Source: [Mycobacterium] crassicus (GTDB taxonomy: Bacteria > Actinomycetota > Actinomycetes > Mycobacteriales > Mycobacteriaceae). From it: a stretch of 64,000 bases of DNA. Under the pieces are notes generated by a model, which was not told where the DNA came from, did not search any database, and saw only the letters and a list, made by a program, of their open reading frames with translations. Where the stretch lies: positions 3,888,800 to 3,952,799 of the forward strand of contig NZ_CP084029.1 of NCBI RefSeq assembly GCF_020181615.1, read 5' to 3'. This document shows positions 25,461 through 33,968 of the stretch, piece by piece; position 1 is the stretch's first letter, and every line of letters begins with the position of its first letter. The translations under genes were made by a program, and so were the position numbers.

Positions 25461-27123
25461 CGGCGTGATCACCCCCTTGCGCGGTCAGGGACAGCACGTC
25501 AAAGAGCCGGGCAGAGGTCTCGCCGGCGCGCTGGGCGATGCAGGCCGCGGCGATGCAGCGGTCCGGGCGCAGGAACAGCACCGACTCGGCATGCCGGTCG
25601 AACCACGCCTTCAGCTCACCGGTGCGATCACCGACGATGGTGACCGCCGGGTCGTCCACCGCTCCCGGCGGCGTCCAGTGCAGTTGAGTCAGCGGCCGCA
25701 CGGCGACGAAGGCGGCCCCCAACGCCTGCCACCGCCCGAACGCCTTGTCCCCGAGCAGGGTGCGGGGATTGTTGTTCCAGGCCAGCACCGCGAAACCGGT
25801 GCCGAGGACGTCGTCGAGCAGCAGGCCCGAGCCGCTGCGGGTGTCGACGCGGGGCTGGATGAACAGAGTGCCCGTCGGGGAGTCGGGGCGGCGAGGCTGG
25901 TCATGGGCGACCGCACCCTGCTCGTAGCGCGGCATCGGCTTGAACCGCATCTCGAGCACGTAGCGCTTGAGGCTCGGCACCGCCGAGGCCGCCCGGATCA
26001 GCCCGTCGCGCAGCGCGGCGACGCGCCGGTTCGTCGGCGAGATCACCCGGCCGACCATCGTCGACAGGTCGATCATCGCGCGGGCGTGCTTGCGTCGTTC
26101 GGTGTCGTAGCTGTCCAACAGGTCCGCATCCGCCTGACCGCGCACCACCGCGGCCAACTTCCAGCCCAGGTTCGCCGCGTCCCGGATGCCGCTGTTGTAG
26201 CCCTGCCCCTGCCACACCGGCATCAGATGCGCCGCATCGCCGGCCAGCAGCAGCCGGCCGCGACGGAACGCCCCGGCGATCCGCGAGTGATGGGTGTAGA
26301 CCCGGTGCCGGATCACCTCGACGTCGCGCGGGTGCGGCACGAACGGGGCGAGCATGGCCGCCACGAAGTCCGGGTCCTGCGCCTGTTCGTCGGTTTCGTC
26401 GGGGTGGATCATGAACTCGAAGCGCCGGATGCCGTGCGCGATCGAGATCGAGGCGTAGGGCCGCGCCGGGTCGGCGCCGACTTCGCTGTTGGGATGCCCC
26501 AGCGGGTCGTCGGCGAGGTCGATGACCAGCCAGCGGGTGGCCGAGGTGGTGCCGTCGAAGGACACCCCCATCAGCCGCCGCGTCATGCTGCGGCCGCCGT
26601 CGCAGCCGACCAGGTAGCGTGCGCTCACCTCGGCCGGTTTCCCCGGATCGCCGCCCAGTTGCACGGTGACGCCGTCGGGCGTCTCGACGCAGCCCGTCAT
26701 GGGCCGGCCCCACAGCACCCGGACGTGGTCGAAGCGTTCCAGGCCGCGCAGCAGTTCGGCGTCGACCAGGGGCTGCACGAATCCGTTGCGTTTGGGCCAG
26801 CCGAAACACGCGTCTGCGGGCGCCATCTCGGCCAACAGCCGGCGGCGGCCGTCGTAGAACCGCAGGATCTGGTTGGGCACGGTGTGCGGCAGGACGGCGT
26901 CCGCCAGGCCGATCGCCTGGAATGTGCGCAGCGACTCGTCGTCGAGCCCGACTCCCCGGGGATAGTCGATGAGTGTGTCGCGATCCTCGACCACCAGGGT
27001 GCGAACCCCTTGCAGCCCAAGGATATTGGCTAATGTCAGGCCCACCGGTCCGGCACCGACGACGATGACGTCGACGTCGGTGGGTGCGCCGGCTTCGGGG
27101 GCCGGGCCCGATTTGGTCGTCAC
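25396..27123 (-). CDS. mhpA: 3-(3-hydroxyphenyl)propionate hydroxylase-type flavoprotein monooxygenase
   Basis: A 575-residue class A flavin monooxygenase of the MhpA type. FAD loop [16 protein letters not shown] (about 21-36), the acidic end [28 protein letters not shown] (DG motif), and [35 protein letters not shown] (GD motif) are all present, as is a thioredoxin-like C-terminal domain. It hydroxylates a 3-hydroxyphenyl-alkanoate ortho to the OH, making the catechol for MhpB. ATG at 27123 is 1 bp after the hydrolase stop; its end overlaps mhpB by 65 bp. Confidence 0.95.
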   Translation of the reverse strand: MTTKSGPAPEAGAPTDVDVIVVGAGPVGLTLANILGLQGVRTLVVEDRDTLIDYPRGVGLDDESLRTFQAIGLADAVLPHTVPNQILRFYDGRRRLLAEMAPADACFGWPKRNGFVQPLVDAELLRGLERFDHVRVLWGRPMTGCVETPDGVTVQLGGDPGKPAEVSARYLVGCDGGRSMTRRLMGVSFDGTTSATRWLVIDLADDPLGHPNSEVGADPARPYASISIAHGIRRFEFMIHPDETDEQAQDPDFVAAMLAPFVPHPRDVEVIRHRVYTHHSRIAGAFRRGRLLLAGDAAHLMPVWQGQGYNSGIRDAANLGWKLAAVVRGQADADLLDSYDTERRKHARAMIDLSTMVGRVISPTNRRVAALRDGLIRAASAVPSLKRYVLEMRFKPMPRYEQGAVAHDQPRRPDSPTGTLFIQPRVDTRSGSGLLLDDVLGTGFAVLAWNNNPRTLLGDKAFGRWQALGAAFVAVRPLTQLHWTPPGAVDDPAVTIVGDRTGELKAWFDRHAESVLFLRPDRCIAAACIAQRAGETSARLFDVLSLTAQGGDHADAIGPVLHVPQPAAESAGTAP

Positions 27124-27124
27124 G

Positions 27125-28039
27125 CTAGCGCCCCAACAGGAATTCCAGGTGCAGGCGGTTGAAGGTCTCCGGGTCCTCGTACTGCGGCCAGTGGCCGCAG
27201 CCGGCCATCAGCTCGAACCGGGCGCCGGGGATCATCGACGCGATCCGCTTGCCCTCCTCGACATCGGCCGTCGGGTCGTCGCTGGTCCAGACCACCAGGG
27301 TCGGGGCGGTGATCCGGCCGTACTCGGCCGGGCCGAGTAGGTTGCGGGCCCGGATCTGCGGGTCCTGCAAGGCCATGATGTCGCGCATCGCATCGACGAA
27401 TCCGGGCAGCTGATAGATCCGCTGACGGCTCGCCACGATGTCGTCGTAGTCCTTGGACTTGTCGGCCATCAGCCACTTGATCCGGGCCTGGACGGTCTCC
27501 CAGGTAGGGTTCTCGACGGCGGCCATCGACAGCGTGATGATCCGCTTCATCACCTCCGGATCAGCCTGGGAGCCGCCCGCGGTGTTGAGCACCAGGCGGT
27601 CGATGCGGTCCGGGTGGCCGATGGCGGCGCGGGCGGCAACCCAACCCCCCAGGGACTCGCCGCTGATACTCGCCCGCTGAGCGCCGATGGTGTCCAGCAC
27701 CGCCATCAGGTGCGTCACGTAGTGCGCGATCTCCAGCGGATGCCCGGGCTTGTCGGTGTAGCCATGGCCGAGCATGTCGATCGACCAGGTACAGAAGTGC
27801 TCGGCGTGCGCGGCGAGGTTGCGTACGTAGGCTTCGGCGTGCCCGCCGGACCCGTGCAGCAGCACCAGCGCGGGCAACGCCGGGTCACCGGCCCGCAGGT
27901 AGCGGGTCCGCACTCCCGCGGCGTCGAGATAGCCCTGCGTGAATGCGACTCCCTGCAGGTCACTCCAGATGCTCTCGAAGCCCGGCACCGGCCACCTCGT
28001 CCCCGTCGTCGAATGGTCGGAAATGTATGGAAATGTCAT
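27125..28039 (-). CDS. Alpha/beta hydrolase, MhpC/HsaD-type meta-cleavage product hydrolase
   Basis: A 304-residue hydrolase with the meta-cleavage-hydrolase pattern: [26 protein letters not shown], nucleophile elbow [14 protein letters not shown] (Ser), acid region [11 protein letters not shown] and [21 protein letters not shown] (His). With mhpB and mhpA just downstream it most likely cleaves the C-C bond of the ring-opened product. ATG at 28039 lies inside the palindrome 28029-28043; a GTG at 27988 with GAGG 5 nt upstream gives 287 residues, closer to the family norm, and may be the true start. First gene of the operon reaching 18012. Confidence 0.88.
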   Translation of the reverse strand: MTFPYISDHSTTGTRWPVPGFESIWSDLQGVAFTQGYLDAAGVRTRYLRAGDPALPALVLLHGSGGHAEAYVRNLAAHAEHFCTWSIDMLGHGYTDKPGHPLEIAHYVTHLMAVLDTIGAQRASISGESLGGWVAARAAIGHPDRIDRLVLNTAGGSQADPEVMKRIITLSMAAVENPTWETVQARIKWLMADKSKDYDDIVASRQRIYQLPGFVDAMRDIMALQDPQIRARNLLGPAEYGRITAPTLVVWTSDDPTADVEEGKRIASMIPGARFELMAGCGHWPQYEDPETFNRLHLEFLLGR

Positions 28040-28043
28040 TTCC
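28019..28043. promoter_or_regulatory. Putative IclR operator: GGAAATG repeats and palindrome
   Basis: GGAAATG-T-CATTTCC (28029-28043) is a perfect 7-1-7 palindrome, and an extra direct GGAAATG copy lies 10 bp away at 28019-28025, one helical turn. It is in the promoter region between the meta-cleavage operon and the divergent IclR gene and is the clear candidate binding site for that regulator. Confidence 0.65.
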
Positions 28044-28140
28044 GTTTTACGATAGTAATACGTGCTTTTATCGCACACATATGTACGTTATATTCAAGAG
28101 CATCACTCTCCACGGGATGGATGTCAAGGAGTTCGCGCAG

Positions 28141-28836
28141 ATGCCGACCGCCACCGCCGACAACGGCGTCGCTCCGGGTTCGCAGACCCTGGCCAGGGGG
28201 CTGGCCGCACTGCAGGCGGTGGCCGCCACTCCCGACGGCCTGACCATCGCCCAGATCGCCGACCGGGTCGGCGTGCACCGCACCATCGCCTACCGCCTGC
28301 TGAACACGCTGACGAGTTTTCGGCTGGTGGCCCGGGGCGAGGACAGTCGCTACCGCTCGGCGGCCGGACTGGCCGTGCTCGGCGCCTCGTTCGACAACAA
28401 CGTGCGTCAGCTGAGCCTGCCGATCCTGCGCACTCTGGCCGACGAACTCGGGTCCACCGTGTCGCTGCTGGTGGCCGAGGGCGATCAACAGGTGGCGGTC
28501 GCCGTCATCGTGCCCACCCAGGTCGGCTACCAACTCGCGTTCCACGAGGGCAGCCGTCATCCGCTCAACCGCGGGGCGGCCGGGATCGCACTGTCGGCCG
28601 GTATGCCGGCGCACGCCGACGAACGCGAGATCGTCGGGCAGACCCGCAAACTCGGTTGGGTCGTCACCCACGGCGAGATCGAACCGGGGCTCTACGGGCT
28701 CGCGGTTCCGGTCCGGCGCCGGCCCCCGGCACCGGCCACCTGCATCAACCTGATCTCGCATCGCGAAGACGTGGTGCTAGGTGGTCGCGACGCGGTGCTG
28801 GCCGCCGCGGACCGGCTCTCGGAGATCCTCAGCTGA
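28141..28836 (+). CDS. IclR family transcriptional regulator (MhpR-like position)
   Basis: A 231-residue IclR-type regulator: N-terminal winged helix LARGLAALQAVAATPDGLTI then AQIADRVGVHRTIAYRLLNTL (about residues 15-60), and a C-terminal effector domain (RQLSLPILRTLADELGSTVSLL, HPLNRGAAGIALSAG, GWVVTHGEIEPGLYGLAVPV). ATG at 28141 was preferred over in-frame ATG 28117 because AAGGAG lies 9 nt upstream. It diverges from the mhpC-type/mhpA/mhpB operon exactly as mhpR does in enterobacteria, so control of that operon by an aromatic effector is inferred. A KstD-like gene follows 38 bp downstream. Confidence 0.92.
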   Translation: MPTATADNGVAPGSQTLARGLAALQAVAATPDGLTIAQIADRVGVHRTIAYRLLNTLTSFRLVARGEDSRYRSAAGLAVLGASFDNNVRQLSLPILRTLADELGSTVSLLVAEGDQQVAVAVIVPTQVGYQLAFHEGSRHPLNRGAAGIALSAGMPAHADEREIVGQTRKLGWVVTHGEIEPGLYGLAVPVRRRPPAPATCINLISHREDVVLGGRDAVLAAADRLSEILS

Positions 28837-28874
28837 ATCAGCCACTGCCGCAGCGGCCGGAAAGGAAGCCCGCC

Positions 28875-30563
28875 ATGCCAACTGGTGCGCATCCCGATTG
28901 GGACGAGCCCGAGTGGGACAACACTGTCGATGTGGTCGTGTTGGGCACCGGCGGCGCCGGGCTCACCGCGGCCCTGGCCGCCGCGATCGGCGGCGCGTCG
29001 GTCGGCCTCTACGAGAAGGCCGCCACCGTCGGGGGCACCACCGCGGTCTCCGGCGGTATCGCCTGGATCCCCGCCCACGACCGGGCGCCCGGGCTGACCG
29101 TCGACGCCGCGTTGGACTACCTGCGGGCACAGTCCTTCGGCGCCATGGACGACGAGCTGGTGACGACGTTCGTGCGCAGCGGTCCGGCGATGGTCGAGTT
29201 CGTCGAAGCGCACAGCGACGTCCGGTTCGAGGTGGCCACCGGTTTCCCGGACTACAAGCCGGAGTTGCCGGGGGGACGTCCGTCCGGCGGGCGCTCGCTG
29301 AGCCCGCTGCCCTACGACCTGTCCCGGCTGGGATCGTGGCGCGACCGGATCACGGCGTTCCCGGCCGACTACAGCAATGTCGGATTCGATGCCGAGACCC
29401 GGGCCCGGCTGCATGCCGACGTAGCGGGGTCAGACACCGCAGGCGATTTGTGCGTGGCCGGCACCGCGTTGATCGCCGGGCTGCTGCGCGGCGTGCTCGA
29501 TGCCGGTATCACGCCCCAGACCGACTGTCGCGGCGTCGAACTCATCGCCCGCCCGGCCGGGGAACCGGCGGGCGTGGCCGGGGTGCGCGTTGAGGGTGAG
29601 CACGGCTCGACCCGGGTGCGGGCCCGGCGCGGTGTCGTTCTGGCCAACGGCGGCTTCGAGTGGGACAGCACCCTGGTGGAAGCCTTCCTGCGGGGCCCGA
29701 TGCGGGGGGCGGTGTCGCCACCGAACAACACCGGCGACGCGCTGCGCATGGCGATGGCACACGGCGCCGACCTGGCCAACATGGGTGAGGCGTGGTGGGT
29801 GCCGATCGTGCGGATCCCCGGTGACACCATCGACGGCCGGCAGCGCAGCCGCAGTGTCCGACTCGAGCGCACCCGGCCACGCAGCATCATCGTCAACCGG
29901 GCCGGCCGGCGGTTCGTCAACGAGGCCTGCGACTACAACTCGATGGCCGGTGCCTTCCACTACCTGGACCCGCGCGGCGGATACGTCAACGATCCGGCCT
30001 GGATCGTGTTCGACGCCGAGCACCTGCGCCGCTACGGATTCCTCGGCACCGCGCCCGGCGAACGGGTGCCGGACTGGTTCGCCCAAGCCCCCGACCTGGC
30101 CGGCCTGGCCGCCAAGACCGGCATCGACCCGCAGGGGCTGGCGAGCACGGTGGCCGCCTGGAACCGCGGGGTGGCCGCGGACCGCGATCCCGAGTTCGGG
30201 CGCGGCGCCAGCGCCTACGACGGCTACTGGGGCGACGACCAGGCGGCCACACCGGCCGGCCGCACCCTGGGTCCGCTCGACACCGCCCCCTACTACGCCG
30301 TGCCGTTGTCAGTCGGCTCGATGGGCACCAAGGGTGGGCCGCGCACCGACGGCGACGGGCGCGTCCTGCACGTGAACGGGCACCCGATTCCGGGCCTGTT
30401 CGCCGCGGGCAACGCGATGGCCGGAGTGACCGGCCGGGCCTACGGTGGAGCGGGCGGCACCATCGGCCCGGCGATGGTCTTCGGCTTCCGGGCGGGGCGG
30501 GCCGCCGCCGGGTCGGCGATCGCTGGGGAGAGCGAGCACGGAAATGCTATTCTCATTCATTAA
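28875..30563 (+). CDS. FAD-dependent KstD/fumarate reductase-like flavoprotein
   Basis: A 562-residue flavoprotein paralogous to the one at 22768. FAD loop VVVLGTGGAGLTAALAAAIGG (about residues 18-38), EKAATVGGTTAVSGGIAWIP, NGGFEWD and C-terminal AAGNAMAGVTGRAYGGAGGTIGPAM; the Tyr-x3-Gly spacing associated with KstD catalysis is kept (AYGGAG). ATG at 28875 follows AAAGGAAG with a 7-nt gap; the longer open frame upstream is another frame of the IclR gene. Likely co-transcribed with the IclR gene. Dehydrogenation of a ring ketone is the family-based guess. Confidence 0.9.
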   Translation: MPTGAHPDWDEPEWDNTVDVVVLGTGGAGLTAALAAAIGGASVGLYEKAATVGGTTAVSGGIAWIPAHDRAPGLTVDAALDYLRAQSFGAMDDELVTTFVRSGPAMVEFVEAHSDVRFEVATGFPDYKPELPGGRPSGGRSLSPLPYDLSRLGSWRDRITAFPADYSNVGFDAETRARLHADVAGSDTAGDLCVAGTALIAGLLRGVLDAGITPQTDCRGVELIARPAGEPAGVAGVRVEGEHGSTRVRARRGVVLANGGFEWDSTLVEAFLRGPMRGAVSPPNNTGDALRMAMAHGADLANMGEAWWVPIVRIPGDTIDGRQRSRSVRLERTRPRSIIVNRAGRRFVNEACDYNSMAGAFHYLDPRGGYVNDPAWIVFDAEHLRRYGFLGTAPGERVPDWFAQAPDLAGLAAKTGIDPQGLASTVAAWNRGVAADRDPEFGRGASAYDGYWGDDQAATPAGRTLGPLDTAPYYAVPLSVGSMGTKGGPRTDGDGRVLHVNGHPIPGLFAAGNAMAGVTGRAYGGAGGTIGPAMVFGFRAGRAAAGSAIAGESEHGNAILIH

Positions 30564-30576
30564 GAATCAGAATCTT
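30540..30576. promoter_or_regulatory. Two GAGAAT-N3-ATTCTC-type sites before the exported-protein gene
   Basis: GGAAATGCTATTCTC (30540-30554; 2 mismatches to GAGAATNNNATTCTC) and AAGAATCAGAATCTT (30562-30576; 3 mismatches) lie in tandem across the KstD-like stop codon and just ahead of the next start at 30582. They resemble the operator-like repeats at 1038, 47003, 53405 and 53529, but are the weakest members. Confidence 0.35.
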
Positions 30577-30581
30577 GGAGG

Positions 30582-31022
30582 GTGGTGCTGCAGCCCGTGA
30601 AAGCCCCGGTCCCGCACCCGGCCGCACTGGCCCTGCTGGTCAGCGCCGGCCTGCTGACGGCGGCCCCGACGGGCGCCGACGAACCGGCTGCGCATCACGT
30701 GCGCTACAGCGTCAGCGCAACCCAGACCGCACAGGCGCTGGTCTACTACCGCGAGGTCCAGCCGCCGAACTTCGGCGAGTACAGCCACAACCCATATCAA
30801 TACAGTCCGCGTGCCGACGTCACCATCGGACCGAACCAGCCCTGGATATTCGACACGACGCTGGCCGACCCGCAGGACTGGGCGATGGTGGTGGTGTCCC
30901 TTCCCGGGCTCCATAAGGAGCTCGCCGCACCCGGGTTCGTCTGCGAACTGCGCGTCGACGATGTGGTCGTCGCGACCGATGCCGGCACCAAGGGTGCGCT
31001 CTGTTCGATGCGGACCTGGTGA
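30582..31022 (+). CDS. Exported small protein, MmpS-like
   Basis: A 146-residue protein with an N-terminal signal sequence (hydrophobic AALALLVSAGLLTAAPTGADE, likely cleavage after GAD or TGA). The mature part HHVRYSVSATQTAQALVYYREVQ and FVCELRVDDVVVATDAGTKGALCSM, with two Cys that could form a disulfide, recalls the beta-sandwich of mycobacterial MmpS proteins, but the match is by pattern only. The start is uncertain: GTG 30582, 30585 or 30597; GGAGG lies at 30577-30581. It stands alone between the KstD-like gene and the Mce-associated genes, beneath two operator-like repeats. Confidence 0.6.
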   Translation: MVLQPVKAPVPHPAALALLVSAGLLTAAPTGADEPAAHHVRYSVSATQTAQALVYYREVQPPNFGEYSHNPYQYSPRADVTIGPNQPWIFDTTLADPQDWAMVVVSLPGLHKELAAPGFVCELRVDDVVVATDAGTKGALCSMRTW

Positions 31023-31030
31023 GATACGCC

Positions 31031-31079
31031 GGTGCTACCGTTTTGGATCGGTCCTGCCCGGGCCTTCCGGTAGAGCACC
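31031..31079 (+). other. Long imperfect inverted repeat upstream of the Mce-associated genes
   Basis: GGTGCTACCG (31031-31040) can pair with CGGTAGAGCACC (31068-31079), leaving a 2-nt bulge and a loop of 27 nt that includes a GC-rich CCCGGG core. It occupies the 93-bp gap after the exported-protein stop and could be a weak terminator or leader structure. No function can be claimed. Confidence 0.3.
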
Positions 31080-31115
31080 TTGTCAGACTTGGGTGGACAA
31101 CGGACAGGAGGCGCT

Positions 31116-31916
31116 ATGCCGTCGCGTGATCCGGCGAAACCGGACGCCACCATCAAGGACGCGCTGACTCTGGCGGAGGCCGAGGCGCAGGCCGCCGAGG
31201 CCGAGGCGGAGGCCGCCCGGGCACGCGCGAACCTGCTCAAGCTGCAACGGGACAGCGCGCAGGCCGAGGTGGCCGCCGAGGAGCCCGAATCCGACGCTGA
31301 TGACGCTGGGGGCGCCGAAGACGTCGCCGAATCCGACGCCGAAGACTCTGAAGCCGGCGGTAAAGACGGCGAAGACGGCAACCCGGACAGCGCCGAGCCG
31401 AACGAAACGCCCCGCGGTCTCGGCCGCATCTGGAAGCAGCTGCCGTGGGTGGCGGCGACGCTGGCGGTGCTCGCCGTCGGCGGACTCGTCGTAAGCGATG
31501 TGCTGATGACCATCCAGCACCGCGGTGTCGCGCAGCGCCAGCACCAGGCCGCCGAGTACGCCGCGGCTGCCCGCCAAGGCGTGGTGACGTTGATGTCACT
31601 GAACTACGAGACCGTCGACGACGACGTCAAGCGGATCATCGACAACTCGACCGGCGAATTCAAGAAGGACTTCGAGACCCACGCCGAGGATTTCATCAAG
31701 ACGGCCCAGGCGGCGAAGACCATCACCGAGGCGACCGCGACCGTCTCGGGCGTGGAGTCGATGTCGGCCAACGAGGCGGTGGTGCTGGTGGCGGCCAGCA
31801 CCAAGGTCACCAATAGGGCCGGCGCCAAGGACGAGCCGCGCAGCTGGCGCCTTGCCGTACACCTGACCCGCGAGGACGACCAGGTCAAGATGTCGAAGGT
31901 GGACTTCGCGACATGA
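31116..31916 (+). CDS. Mce-associated membrane protein (Mas family)
   Basis: A 266-residue protein: charged, Ala/Glu-rich coiled-coil stretch (about residues 15-55), acidic linker (55-100), one transmembrane helix (about 110-131, LPWVAATLAVLAVGGLVVSDVL) and an extracytoplasmic domain (QRQHQAAEYAAAARQGVVTLMSLNYETVDDDVKRIIDNSTGEFKKDF) typical of Mce-associated proteins. ATG at 31116 is supported by ACAGGAGG 4 nt upstream. Mas proteins are thought to stabilise Mce transport complexes. The gene overlaps the next Mas gene (ATGA) and faces the mce operon. Confidence 0.9.
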   Translation: MPSRDPAKPDATIKDALTLAEAEAQAAEAEAEAARARANLLKLQRDSAQAEVAAEEPESDADDAGGAEDVAESDAEDSEAGGKDGEDGNPDSAEPNETPRGLGRIWKQLPWVAATLAVLAVGGLVVSDVLMTIQHRGVAQRQHQAAEYAAAARQGVVTLMSLNYETVDDDVKRIIDNSTGEFKKDFETHAEDFIKTAQAAKTITEATATVSGVESMSANEAVVLVAASTKVTNRAGAKDEPRSWRLAVHLTREDDQVKMSKVDFAT

Positions 31917-32506
31917 GCCGATCCGACGAGAACGACGTGACAGCTGAGACGGCCGCCGAAGAGTACGCGTCTTTGGAGCAGAACCCGCCCGCCCCGGCCG
32001 AACCCGTCGAACCACCCGTGTCACGCACACGTCGGGTGGCGATCACGCTCGCCGCGCTGTTGGCGGTCTCGGTCGCCCTGACCTGCTGGCTCTACTTCGG
32101 GACATACCGGGCCGACCAGCGGCTCGGGGTCGAGGCCGAGCAGGCCGCCATGGCCGCAGCAGCCGACGGCGCGGTCGCCGTCCTGACGTACTCGCCGAAA
32201 ACGCTGGAGAAGGACTTCGCGGCCGCCGAACGGCACCTCACCGGCGACTTCCTGTCCTACTACACCGATTTCACCCAGAAGGTGGTCACCCCGGCGGCCA
32301 AGCAGAAGGAAGTGCAGACGATGGCCTCGGTGGTCCGCAAGGGCATCGTCAGCCTGCAGCCCACCCACGCCGAAGTGCTGGTCTTCATCAACCAGACCAC
32401 GATCAGCAAGTCGAATCCGGACGGCGCCTTCTCGATGAGCAGCGTCAAGGTGGGGCTGGAGAAACACGACGGCCGGTGGCTGATCTCCTCATTCGATCCG
32501 GTCTGA
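31913..32506 (+). CDS. Mce-associated membrane protein (Mas family)
   Basis: A 197-residue second Mas protein: Pro/Glu-rich N-terminal tail (about 1-38), one transmembrane helix (about 42-63, AITLAALLAVSVALTCWLYFG) and a domain with AVLTYSPKTLEKDFAAAERHLTGDFLSYYTDFTQKVV and TISKSNPDGAFSMSSVKVGLEKHDGRWLISSFDPV, the NTF2-like signature of this family. Start overlaps the preceding stop by 4 bp. It ends 8 bp from the stop of the convergent exported-protein gene, the last gene of the mce operon. Confidence 0.9.
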   Translation: MSRSDENDVTAETAAEEYASLEQNPPAPAEPVEPPVSRTRRVAITLAALLAVSVALTCWLYFGTYRADQRLGVEAEQAAMAAAADGAVAVLTYSPKTLEKDFAAAERHLTGDFLSYYTDFTQKVVTPAAKQKEVQTMASVVRKGIVSLQPTHAEVLVFINQTTISKSNPDGAFSMSSVKVGLEKHDGRWLISSFDPV

Positions 32507-32514
32507 CCGCGGCG

Positions 32515-32973
32515 CTACATGCGCACCAGGGCGAACGTCCAGGTGTTCATGCCCGGCGGTCCGTTGAAACAACCCACGTCGAAACGTGATTCGACCACAC
32601 CGGACAGCGTGTTGGCGTCCCAGGTGTAGGTGTCGCGGGTCGGCAGGTACTGCCCCATCGGGCAATGCAGGCCGTCGCCGACGTCGCTGCTGAACGAATA
32701 CTGGCCGTCCACCAGCCGGGCGGTGCCGCCGTAGTAACTGCGGCCGAAGAAATGCGGCCGGTCGATCGCGCTCACCGTCACGCAGCCGGGCGGCAGCTCG
32801 TCGAACTTGCCGGGCGTCTCGCACGGGTAGGCCGCCCACACCCAGGAGGCGTCGGTCCAGCGGTTGCTCAGCACCTCGTAGTTGCCGTAGGGCATGTCTG
32901 CCGCGGCCCGGGGCGCCATGACGGTGGAGACGGCCAGCGCGGCGAACGCCGCACCGACAGCGACTCGAAACAT
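32515..32973 (-). CDS. Small exported protein, third of a trio after mceF
   Basis: A 152-residue secreted protein: signal peptide MFRVAVGAAFAALAVSTVMAPRAAA with a cleavage site near AAA-D (about residue 25). The mature part has four Cys (YPCETPG, PGCVTV, HCPMG, GCFNGP), suggesting two disulfides, and many aromatic residues. GGGAG precedes the ATG. Family not recognised. It resembles the 33450 protein in its opening phrase (YEVLSN-W here, YRVVSNGG there), so the two may be distant paralogues. Position at the end of the mce operon suggests a cell-envelope role in substrate uptake. Confidence 0.75.
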   Translation of the reverse strand: MFRVAVGAAFAALAVSTVMAPRAAADMPYGNYEVLSNRWTDASWVWAAYPCETPGKFDELPPGCVTVSAIDRPHFFGRSYYGGTARLVDGQYSFSSDVGDGLHCPMGQYLPTRDTYTWDANTLSGVVESRFDVGCFNGPPGMNTWTFALVRM

Positions 32974-33009
32974 TGCTTACTCCCTCACCTGTTCAAAACC
33001 ACTGGGGCA

Positions 33010-33435
33010 CTATAGATCCCCGCGGCGCCATCTGGTCTCGCCGTCCGGGATGCAGGTCAAAAACAGGCCGTCGGGCGCCTGGGCCACCTCGAAGTCATAG
33101 GCATCACATTTGCTGCCCTCCTCCTTGACGCCGTGCATCTCCGGGGATCGGAACCAGCGCGGCTCATAGCGGCGCGGCGAGGTGCAGAACACCAGCCGGC
33201 CCGGCAGGGTCGAGGGCCCTTCGACAGCGGACCCGAAGACGAAATAGGTGGTGTTCGAGCACGGCGCACCCTGCACGACATTCGGCATGATTCCGGGTGT
33301 GCACGCCGGGACGTCGCACTGCGGCACGAAGGGCTCGGGGGCGGGATCCGCGGAGGACGGGCCCGCTGTCGCCAGTGCGCCGGCAACCGCGGCCACCGCG
33401 ACGGCCGCGTGCGCCAGCATCCGGAGTTTCTGCAT
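33010..33435 (-). CDS. Small exported Cys-rich protein, second of the trio
   Basis: A 141-residue secreted protein: signal peptide MQKLRMLAHAAVAVAAVAGALATAGPSSADP, cleaved about residue 30. The mature part carries six Cys (CDVPAC, PC, FC, KCDAY, TC), enough for three disulfides. ATG at 33435 is preferred over GTG 33447 because GGGAGA lies 4 nt upstream. No family recognised. It lies 14 bp after the preceding gene in the mce operon. Confidence 0.75.
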   Translation of the reverse strand: MQKLRMLAHAAVAVAAVAGALATAGPSSADPAPEPFVPQCDVPACTPGIMPNVVQGAPCSNTTYFVFGSAVEGPSTLPGRLVFCTSPRRYEPRWFRSPEMHGVKEEGSKCDAYDFEVAQAPDGLFLTCIPDGETRWRRGDL

Positions 33436-33449
33436 GATCTCTCCCACCG

Positions 33450-33950
33450 CTACAACCGCTGAACGGTCAACGGCATCTGAACCACCGTGGGCTGGTTACG
33501 CCCACAGGCGCCCGAGACGCCGATCGTCCTGTCGTAGCCGACAAGTCGGTCGATGTTCAGTTTGTCCCACTGCCCGTTGGCATCACTGCCCTGGAACTGG
33601 TAACGCTGCTTGCCCGACGAGGTGGTGCCGTCCGGACAGGTCTGCCAATCCGGGTGGAACCGGTCGACGATCCAGCGCGAGGTGCGGAACTCCAGTGGCG
33701 CGCTCCAACCCGCGTCACTGCTGACCTGGCCGGTGCACTCGTGGGCGTTGGTGCAACTGGAGCTGAACGTCCACACCGACACGACGGTCCGCTCGTCCAT
33801 GAAGACCTCGTTGGTCTTCGCCATGCCCCCGTTGGAGACGACGCGGTAGGGGCCGTTGAGCTCAAAACCCAGTCCGGCCTGCGCCGGCGGTGCGGTGATC
33901 GCCCCGGCGATCAGCACCGCTGCCCCGACGATGAGTTCCACTGCACGCAT
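33450..33950 (-). CDS. Small exported protein, first of the trio
   Basis: A 166-residue secreted protein: signal peptide MRAVELIVGAAVLIAGAITAPPAQA, cleavage near residue 25, then GLGFELNGPYRVVSNGGMAKTNEVFMDERTV. The mature part contains four Cys (SSCTNAHECTG, TCPDG, GACGRN). The pattern (PYRVVSNG, later FRTSRWIVDRFHPDW) is seen in mycobacterial exported proteins of unknown function. GGAGGG precedes the ATG. It follows mceF by 18 bp, so the trio is probably co-transcribed with the mce genes. Confidence 0.75.
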   Translation of the reverse strand: MRAVELIVGAAVLIAGAITAPPAQAGLGFELNGPYRVVSNGGMAKTNEVFMDERTVVSVWTFSSSCTNAHECTGQVSSDAGWSAPLEFRTSRWIVDRFHPDWQTCPDGTTSSGKQRYQFQGSDANGQWDKLNIDRLVGYDRTIGVSGACGRNQPTVVQMPLTVQRL

Positions 33951-33968
33951 GATCTGCCCTCCTTCACC

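Noticed and set aside
25438..27033. 531-codon plus-strand open frame over mhpA
   Set aside because: Antisense shadow of an unmistakable flavoprotein hydroxylase.
28062..28874. N-terminal 271-codon extension of the KstD-like flavoprotein
   Set aside because: It runs through the IclR gene in another frame, is Arg/Gly-rich, and the ATG at 28875 has a good ribosome site and the family N-terminus.
31031..31079. Hairpin considered as a riboswitch or small RNA
   Set aside because: The stem has a bulge and a long loop, and no conserved riboswitch core is recognisable; kept only as a low-confidence structure.
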